Source of the DNA: Methylobacterium planeticum
Lineage (GTDB): Bacteria > Pseudomonadota > Alphaproteobacteria > Rhizobiales > Beijerinckiaceae
Direction of reading: 5' to 3'
DNA: 64,000 nt
NCBI RefSeq assembly: GCF_008806345.1
Contig: NZ_VZZJ01000001.1
Span: 124,001-188,000, forward strand
The position numbers and the translations under genes were made by a program. How positions within the stretch are numbered: the first letter of the stretch is position 1; each line of letters begins with the position of its first letter. The notes under the pieces are model-generated. The model saw only the letters and a list, made by a program, of their open reading frames with translations. It did no database searches and had not been told where the DNA came from. Of the stretch, positions 58,656 to 64,000 are shown one piece after another.

Positions 58656-60578
58656 CTACGGCTCGTCGTCCTCGCCGGCCTCGAGGGGGACGGCGTCGGC
58701 CTCGCCGAGGATCCCGGCGCCAGCACCTTCGGCGCCCTCGGGGGCCTTGTCGCGCACGTCGATGATCTGGGCCCCGGGGAAGCGCGACAGGACCTCCCGC
58801 ACCAGCGGATGCGCGGCGGCGTTCTGGTGGCGGCTCTCGGTGACGGCGCGGGCGCGCGTCTCGAGGGTCGGCGCGCCGTCCTCCTTCGAGAGGGCGACGA
58901 TCCAGCGGCGGCCGGTCCAGGCGTCGAGGGCGCGGGCGAGGTCGTTGGCGATGCTCTGGCGACCGCCCTCGGCGAGCCGGAACTCGATGCGGCCCTCCTC
59001 GAAGCGTACGAGGTGGACGTCGCGCTCCAGCGCGGTCTTCAGGCCGATGTCGCGCCGCGCGTCGGCGAGCGCCACGACATCCTCGAAGCGCCCCAGGCGG
59101 GGGCCGGCGGGCTCCGGAACGGCGCGCGCGGGCGCCGCCTGGGGCGCGGGCGCCGCCTGGAGTGCGGGCACGGCCTGAACGACGGGCGGCGCGGCCTCGG
59201 CGGCGGGCGCGGGCCGCGCCAGGGCGGCGGTGCCGCCCGCGATCGAGAGGCTCGGGCGGGGCGGCGCCTCGGGCGCCGGCGCCGGGATCGCCTGGACCGG
59301 CGGGAGGGGCCGTTGCGGCGCGGCCGGAAGCGCCGGGCTGCCGCCGGTCAGCGCCTCCGCCCTCATCTGGCGCAGGGCCTCGTCGGGGGTCGGCAGGTCG
59401 GCCGCGTAGGCGAGGCGCACCAGCACCATCTCGGCGGCGGCGAGGGCGCGGGTGGCCGCCTGCACCTCGGGGATCGCCTTGATCAGGATCTGCCAGGCGC
59501 GCGAGAGCACCCGGACCGAGAGCCTCGCGGCGAATTCCGCGCCGCGGCGGCGCTCGACCTCGCTGAGGGTCGGGTCGGCGGCGGCGGCCTCGGGCACCAG
59601 CTTCAGGCGGGTGACGAGGTGGGTGAAGCCCGCGAGGTCCGCGATCACCACGGAGGGGTCGGCGCCGGCCTCGTACTGGGCGCGCAGCTCCCCGAAGGCC
59701 GCCGGGACGTCGCCGCGCATCACCGCCTCGAACAGGTCGACGATGCGCCCGCGGTCGGCGAGGCCGAGCATGTCGCGCACGCTCCGGGCGGTGACGGCGC
59801 CGGCCCCGTGGGCGATGGCCTGGTCGAGGAGGGAGAGCGCGTCGCGCACCGAGCCCTCGGCCGCCCGGGTGATCGCCGCGAGGGCCTCCTCCTCGGCGGT
59901 GACGCCCTCGCCGGCGCAGATGCGGGCGAGGTGGGCAGAGAGCGTCTCCGCCTCGACGCGGCGCAGGTCGAAGCGCTGGCAGCGCGACAGGATCGTCACC
60001 GGGACCTTGCGGATCTCGGTGGTGGCGAACACGAACTTGGCGTGGGGCGGCGGCTCCTCAAGGGTCTTCAGGAAGGCGTTGAAGGCCTTCTCGGAGAGCA
60101 TGTGGACCTCGTCCACGATGTAGACCTTGTAGCGGGCCGAGACCGGGCTGTAGCGGATGCCGTCGATGATGCCCCGGACGTCGTCGATGCCCGTATGCGA
60201 GGCGGCGTCCATCTCCAGCACGTCCATGTGCCGCGATTCCATGATCGCCTGGCAGTGGAGGCCGAGCTCCGGCATCGCGATGGTGGGGCCGGTATCGGGC
60301 GCGCCGGCGCGGGCGTAGTTGAGGCCGCGGGCGAGGATGCGGGCGGTGGTGGTCTTGCCGACGCCGCGCACGCCGGTGAGCATCCAGGCCTGCGGGATGC
60401 GGTTCGCCGCGAAGGCGTTGGCCAGGGTGCGCACCATGGCGCCCTGGCCGATCAGGTCGTCGAAATCCTTGGGGCGGTACTTCCGGGCCAGGACGCGATA
60501 GGGCGTCGCCGCGGCCGCCGGGGCGGGGAACCCGGGCAGGCCCGGCTCGTCGTCATGCGTGCCGGGAGTCGCGTCCAT
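58656..60578 (-). CDS. dnaX: DNA polymerase III subunits gamma and tau
   Basis: 640 residues. Clamp-loader ATPase: YRPKDFDDLIGQGAMVRTLA, Walker A GVRGVGKTTTARIL, the DEVH-type box IVDEVHMLSEKAFNAFLKTL, and sensor region FATTEIRKVPVTILSRCQRF. Domain III extends to about 380, followed by a long Ala/Pro-rich linker and a C-terminal tau-like domain. I do not see an obvious slippage site for a shorter gamma form. The SRP RNA gene lies just upstream on the same strand. Confidence 0.97.
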   Translation of the reverse strand: MDATPGTHDDEPGLPGFPAPAAAATPYRVLARKYRPKDFDDLIGQGAMVRTLANAFAANRIPQAWMLTGVRGVGKTTTARILARGLNYARAGAPDTGPTIAMPELGLHCQAIMESRHMDVLEMDAASHTGIDDVRGIIDGIRYSPVSARYKVYIVDEVHMLSEKAFNAFLKTLEEPPPHAKFVFATTEIRKVPVTILSRCQRFDLRRVEAETLSAHLARICAGEGVTAEEEALAAITRAAEGSVRDALSLLDQAIAHGAGAVTARSVRDMLGLADRGRIVDLFEAVMRGDVPAAFGELRAQYEAGADPSVVIADLAGFTHLVTRLKLVPEAAAADPTLSEVERRRGAEFAARLSVRVLSRAWQILIKAIPEVQAATRALAAAEMVLVRLAYAADLPTPDEALRQMRAEALTGGSPALPAAPQRPLPPVQAIPAPAPEAPPRPSLSIAGGTAALARPAPAAEAAPPVVQAVPALQAAPAPQAAPARAVPEPAGPRLGRFEDVVALADARRDIGLKTALERDVHLVRFEEGRIEFRLAEGGRQSIANDLARALDAWTGRRWIVALSKEDGAPTLETRARAVTESRHQNAAAHPLVREVLSRFPGAQIIDVRDKAPEGAEGAGAGILGEADAVPLEAGEDDEP

Positions 60579-60652
60579 GCGTCTTGGGAGAGGTCTGGGA
60601 TGGGGTCCCGGTCCGCTCGGGCGGGCCGCGCCCGCGGGAGCGGTGGGAACGG

Positions 60653-60750
60653 GTGGGAGGCTGACAAAGACCCGCTCGGTCTCGTTAGGGCTGCTTCCTT
60701 CCGGACCTGACCCGGTTGGCGAGTGAAACGTCCCTCACCAACCTCCCGCC
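60653..60750 (-). ncRNA. ffs: Signal recognition particle RNA (4.5S, small bacterial type)
   Basis: Read on the reverse strand, the apical loop has the invariant GGTCAGGTCCGGAAGGAAGC core with the GGAA tetraloop. The ends pair as GGGAGGTTG with CAGCCTCCC, closing a single rod of about 97 bases. It binds Ffh in membrane targeting. Placement next to dnaX is common. Confidence 0.95.
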
Positions 60751-60804
60751 GCCTATATGGCCGGGCGCCGCCCCGAACGCAAGCCGCTCCCGGACCCGCC
60801 GGCG

Positions 60805-61080
60805 CTACTCGGCCTCGCGCTTGACGATGGCGAGAGATTTCGGATCGAGCTTCAGGTCGAACTGCTTGCCGCTGGCGTCGATCGCGTCGTCGACCTCGAT
60901 CATGCCGTCGTCGAGCTCGATCTTCTTCCACCTGGTGAAGCCTTCCTGCTTCAGCAGGGCCTCGACCTTGGTCTGCTGCTCGGCCGGGAGCTTCTCGTCG
61001 GCGAGGGCGGTCCCGGCAAGGCCGATGCCGGCAATGCTGGCCGCGAGGGCGACGCCGAGGGCGGCGGTGGAGAGGCGCAT
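60805..61080 (-). CDS. Secreted PepSY-domain protein
   Basis: 91 residues. A signal peptide ending ALA (GVALAASIAGIGLAGTALA) is followed by one PepSY domain: EALLKQEGFTRWKKIELDDG then IEVDDAIDASGKQFDLKLDP. Members are small periplasmic proteins that may inhibit proteases or bind cations; the function is unknown. ATG at 61080 with AGGA seven bases upstream. Confidence 0.88.
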   Translation of the reverse strand: MRLSTAALGVALAASIAGIGLAGTALADEKLPAEQQTKVEALLKQEGFTRWKKIELDDGMIEVDDAIDASGKQFDLKLDPKSLAIVKREAE

Positions 61081-61200
61081 GGCGGTGTCCTTCCTCATTG
61101 GTGTTGGCCGCCGTTGAACCGTCGAGCCAGGGGCTGGTTCCGTGGTTGTGTCCGCAACGATCGGCGCCTACGCTTTCGGCCTCGCCCGAGGATCCCCCGC

Positions 61201-62739
61201 ATGGTCACCCGCGTCGCCACCGTCGCCTTCGAGGGAATCGAGGCGCGCGCCGTCGACGTGCAGGTGCAGATCATCCCGGGCTCGGTGCAGTTCGGCGTGG
61301 TCGGCCTGCCCGACAAGGCGGTGGCGGAATCGCGCGAGCGCGTGCGCGGCGCGCTCATCGCCTCGGGGCTGGCACTCCCGGCCAAGCGCATCACCGTCAA
61401 CCTCGCCCCCGCCGACCTGCCGAAGGAGGGCTCGCACTACGACCTGCCGATCGCCCTCGGGGTGATGGCGGCGATCGGCGCGCTCCCGGCGGACGCGCTC
61501 GCGGGCTACTGCGTCCTCGGGGAACTCGCCCTCGACGGCTCGATCACGGCGGTGAACGGCGTCCTGCCCGCCGCGATGGCCGCCCATGCCCGCGGCCTCG
61601 GGCTGATCTGCCCGGCCGCGACCGGCCCCGAGGCCGCCTGGGCGGGGGGCGACATGGACGTGCTCGCGCCGCGCTCGCTGATCCAGCTCGCCAACCACTT
61701 CAAGGGCAGCCAGGTGATGGCGCGCCCCGTCCCGGCCATCGCCGCGCCCGCCGGGCCGATGCCGGACCTCGCCGACATCAAGGGGCAGGAGGGGGCCAAG
61801 CGCGCCCTCGAGATCGCGGCGGCCGGCGGCCACAACCTCTTGATGAGCGGGCCGCCCGGGGCCGGCAAGTCGATGCTCGCCGCGCGCCTGCCCTCGATCC
61901 TGCCGCCGCTCTCTCCGCGCGAGCTCCTCGACGTCTCGATGATCCAGTCGGTGGCGGGCGCGCTCAAGGACGGGGCGCTGTCGAACCGCCGCCCCTTCCG
62001 CCAGCCGCACCACTCGGCCTCGATGGCGGCGCTGGTCGGCGGCGGCGTCAACGCCCGGCCCGGGGAGGTTTCCCTGGCGCACGGGGGCGTGCTGTTCCTC
62101 GACGAGCTGCCGGAGTTCAACCCGCAGACCCTCGATTCCCTGCGCCAGCCGATGGAGACCGGCTCGGTGATGATCGCGCGGGCGAATCACCGGGTCACCT
62201 ACCCGGCGCGCTTCCAGCTCGTCGCCGCGATGAACCCGTGCCGCTGCGGCCAGGCCCTGGAGCCGGGCTACGCCTGCCGGCGGGGCCCGAACGAGCGCTG
62301 CATGGCCCAGTACGGCGCCCGCATCTCCGGGCCGCTCCTCGACCGGATCGACCTGCGCATCGAGGTCGCGGCGGTCACGGCGGCCGACCTGATCCTGCCG
62401 CCGCCCTCGGAGGGCTCGGCGCAGGCCGCGCTCCGCGTCGGCGTCGCCCGCGCGTTGCAGACGGCGCGCTACACCGCCCGCGGCCTGCCCGACGCCACCA
62501 CCAACGCGACCTGCCCGGCCCCGGTGATCGAGGCCGTGGCCGCCCCGGATGCCGAGGGCGCCGCGCTGATCCGGCAGGCCGCCGAGAGCATGCGGCTGTC
62601 GGCCCGGGGCTTCCACCGGACTCTGCGGGTCGCCCGGACCCTGGCCGACCTCGACGGCGAGGCGGAGGTCCGGCGCATCCATCTCGCCGAGGCCCTGTCC
62701 TACCGGGCCCGCGGCGAGAGGGCCGCCGCCGCGGCCTGA
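61201..62739 (+). CDS. comM: ComM/YifB family AAA+ ATPase (Mg chelatase-like)
   Basis: 512 residues. An N-terminal Lon-like domain (VVGLPDKAVAESRERVRGAL) precedes the AAA+ core with Walker A SGPPGAGKSML, Walker B LFLDELPEF and the Mg-chelatase C-terminal region; cysteines in PCRCGQ, YACRRG and RCMAQ form the usual site. ComM is a branch-migration helicase in natural transformation in other bacteria. Start ATG 61201; the longer frame is not supported. Confidence 0.95.
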   Translation: MVTRVATVAFEGIEARAVDVQVQIIPGSVQFGVVGLPDKAVAESRERVRGALIASGLALPAKRITVNLAPADLPKEGSHYDLPIALGVMAAIGALPADALAGYCVLGELALDGSITAVNGVLPAAMAAHARGLGLICPAATGPEAAWAGGDMDVLAPRSLIQLANHFKGSQVMARPVPAIAAPAGPMPDLADIKGQEGAKRALEIAAAGGHNLLMSGPPGAGKSMLAARLPSILPPLSPRELLDVSMIQSVAGALKDGALSNRRPFRQPHHSASMAALVGGGVNARPGEVSLAHGGVLFLDELPEFNPQTLDSLRQPMETGSVMIARANHRVTYPARFQLVAAMNPCRCGQALEPGYACRRGPNERCMAQYGARISGPLLDRIDLRIEVAAVTAADLILPPPSEGSAQAALRVGVARALQTARYTARGLPDATTNATCPAPVIEAVAAPDAEGAALIRQAAESMRLSARGFHRTLRVARTLADLDGEAEVRRIHLAEALSYRARGERAAAAA

Positions 62740-62760
62740 GGGCGCGCGGGCCGCAAGGCC

Positions 62761-63483
62761 CTAGGCGTCGAGTTCCGGATAGCGGCGGAAGATGCCCTGC
62801 TGGTTGAAGGGGATCCGGCGCGGGCTCGCGAGGTAGGCGGCGAGGCGGGGACGCTCGGGAATGGCCCCGTGCAGGGAAGCGACCTTCGGGCTCGCGGCGA
62901 GCGCGGCCGCGGCGGCCTTCGGGAAGGCGTAGAGGAGGCCGTCCACGAGCTGGAACAGGGAGAGGTCGGCGTAGGTCACGCGGTCGCCCACGAGGTGCCG
63001 GCCGTCGTTCCGGTCGAGGATGTGCTCGAACCACGCCAGGAATTCGGGGATGCGGTCGCGGCGGAAGGCCTGCGCGCGGCGCGCGGCCTCCGGCTTCTGC
63101 TCCTCGTAGGCGAGGCTCACGGCGATGGGGTGGTGGGTGTCGTGCGCCTCCGCCACCACGTCCGCGATCGTGAGCTGGATCTGGTGCGTCCAGATCCGGT
63201 CGGCCTCCGCGTCGCCGACGAGGCCCAGGCGCGGTCCGAGATAGAGCAGGATCGCGGCCGTCTGGCCGACCAGGGTGTCGCCGTCCCGCAGGACCGGGGG
63301 CGCGAAGGCGGGGCGAGGGATCGACGGATCCTCGAGGAAGCGCGTCAGCGCGCCGATCCCCTGGCCGTCGGCCTCGGACCCGCGCGCGACGTCGACGTAG
63401 TCGGCGCCCGCATCCTCGAGGGCGAGGCGCACGAACTCGCCGCGTCCCTGCAGCATCGGCCAGTAATGGAGTTCATAGGCCAT
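62761..63483 (-). CDS. Glutathione S-transferase-like protein
   Basis: 240 residues. N-terminal thioredoxin-like domain (YELHYWPMLQGRGEFVRLAL, APPVLRDGDTLVGQTAAIL) and C-terminal all-helical domain (VGDRVTYADLSLFQLVDGLL), a sigma/alpha-class-like arrangement with the early tyrosine as candidate catalytic residue. Conjugates or reduces electrophiles with glutathione. The start at 63483 has GGGAG upstream; the frame to 63798 is not coding. Confidence 0.9.
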   Translation of the reverse strand: MAYELHYWPMLQGRGEFVRLALEDAGADYVDVARGSEADGQGIGALTRFLEDPSIPRPAFAPPVLRDGDTLVGQTAAILLYLGPRLGLVGDAEADRIWTHQIQLTIADVVAEAHDTHHPIAVSLAYEEQKPEAARRAQAFRRDRIPEFLAWFEHILDRNDGRHLVGDRVTYADLSLFQLVDGLLYAFPKAAAAALAASPKVASLHGAIPERPRLAAYLASPRRIPFNQQGIFRRYPELDA

Positions 63484-63541
63484 CGCGCGCTCCCGTCCCT
63501 CTCGGGGGTCAAGAGCGAAGCGGCCGCGATGGTTGCGGGGC

Positions 63542-63967
63542 CTATTGCTCGGCGGGGGCTTCGTCGGAGACCTTCTCGGGCGCCGGCTCGGCGCTCGCCA
63601 CCGCCTTGCGCTCCAGGAGCGGCTGCAGGCGGGCGGAGAGCTCGCGGTCGAGATGCTTGGCGTAGGCGCCCTTGAAGTAGCGCGTGCCCATTCCGGGACC
63701 GTGGATGCGGTCGTAGGCCTGCACCATCGCGTCCACCTCGGGGCGGCAGAGGAAGCCGATGACCCCGGCGGCCTCGTACCAGCGGCCGGCGCGGGCATGA
63801 TTCATGGCGGCGGGGTTCGCCATCACGGTGTCGGCGAAGCAGTCGGTCGCAGCCTGCTGCAGGGGCGTCAGGACGGTGCCCGCCGCCGGCTGGGCCGGGC
63901 CGCCGGGGCGCGCCTCGGCGGTGGAGGCGAGGGCGGCGGCAAGGATGCCGAGAAACAGGGCCTTCAT
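63542..63967 (-). CDS. Small secreted protein of unknown function
   Basis: 141 residues. A signal peptide (MKALFLGILAAALASTAEA) is followed by a helical domain with two cysteines (TDCFADTVM and GFLCRPEVD) likely forming one disulfide, and a disordered Glu/Ala/Pro tail. No family recognised. It lies upstream of the GST-like gene on the same strand, 58 bases apart. Confidence 0.75.
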   Translation of the reverse strand: MKALFLGILAAALASTAEARPGGPAQPAAGTVLTPLQQAATDCFADTVMANPAAMNHARAGRWYEAAGVIGFLCRPEVDAMVQAYDRIHGPGMGTRYFKGAYAKHLDRELSARLQPLLERKAVASAEPAPEKVSDEAPAEQ

Positions 63968-64000
63968 CGGGGAAGCCTCGAACGGAACCGGACGAGGTCA

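Overview
The window looks like a piece of an alphaproteobacterial chromosome, most likely Hyphomicrobiales and close to Methylobacterium/Methylorubrum. The case rests on very high GC, an FlbT-plus-flagellin locus of alphaproteobacterial type, an infC/rpmI/rplT/pheST cluster, def-fmt-truA beside dapE, ATP-dependent PckA, DUF1150 after a small heat-shock protein and DUF6894/DUF1186 proteins. The genus is an inference. I saw no tRNA, rRNA, CRISPR array, insertion sequence or prophage. About sixty genes, one SRP RNA, one TPP riboswitch and several hairpins are supported.

Layout. 1-7.9 kb is a flagellar and probable flagellin-modification block: partial WbqC-like gene, DegT-type sugar aminotransferase, TPR/GT41 glycosyltransferase, FlbT, two tandem near-identical flagellins and a FlaG-like protein. 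8-10.2 kb holds thiC behind a TPP riboswitch. 10.3-10.9 kb holds an unrecognised 100-residue protein with six symmetrically spaced cysteines, preceded by an AT-rich stretch with two GCAATT-N4-AATTGC palindromes. 11-14.5 kb holds a hydrolase, an HNH protein, an acyltransferase-3 membrane protein and a glutamine amidotransferase. A 1.3 kb gene-poor gap with structured repeats follows.

15.7-28.3 kb carries a PBP1A-type peptidoglycan synthase, a diguanylate cyclase, an aldo/keto reductase, a class III nucleotide cyclase with a small membrane partner, YaiI, a lone BrnA-like antitoxin, two half-size YdcZ transporters, an ArsB-like permease, a metallophosphoesterase and an MFS transporter. 28.4-32 kb is an exbB-exbD-tonB energy-transduction set. 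32.3-33.3 kb is a small heat-shock protein behind a sigma-32-like promoter, followed by DUF1150. 34-41 kb contains a glycosyltransferase, infC (ATT start), an FkbM methyltransferase, and a GT4/glycogen-debranching pair lying between infC and the rpmI-rplT-pheS-pheT genes at 41.3-45.8 kb.

45.8-64 kb holds a SEC-C protein, a DUF6894 protein, a MoeB/ThiF-like enzyme, dapE, truA, fmt, def, a GAF protein, recR, pckA, a CHASE3 hybrid histidine kinase, ybaB, dnaX, the 4.5S/SRP RNA, a PepSY protein, comM (yifB), a glutathione-transferase-like protein and a small secreted protein. Most of this is housekeeping. The more unusual parts are the flagellin block, the six-cysteine protein with its twin palindromes, and the carbohydrate genes separating infC from rpmI.
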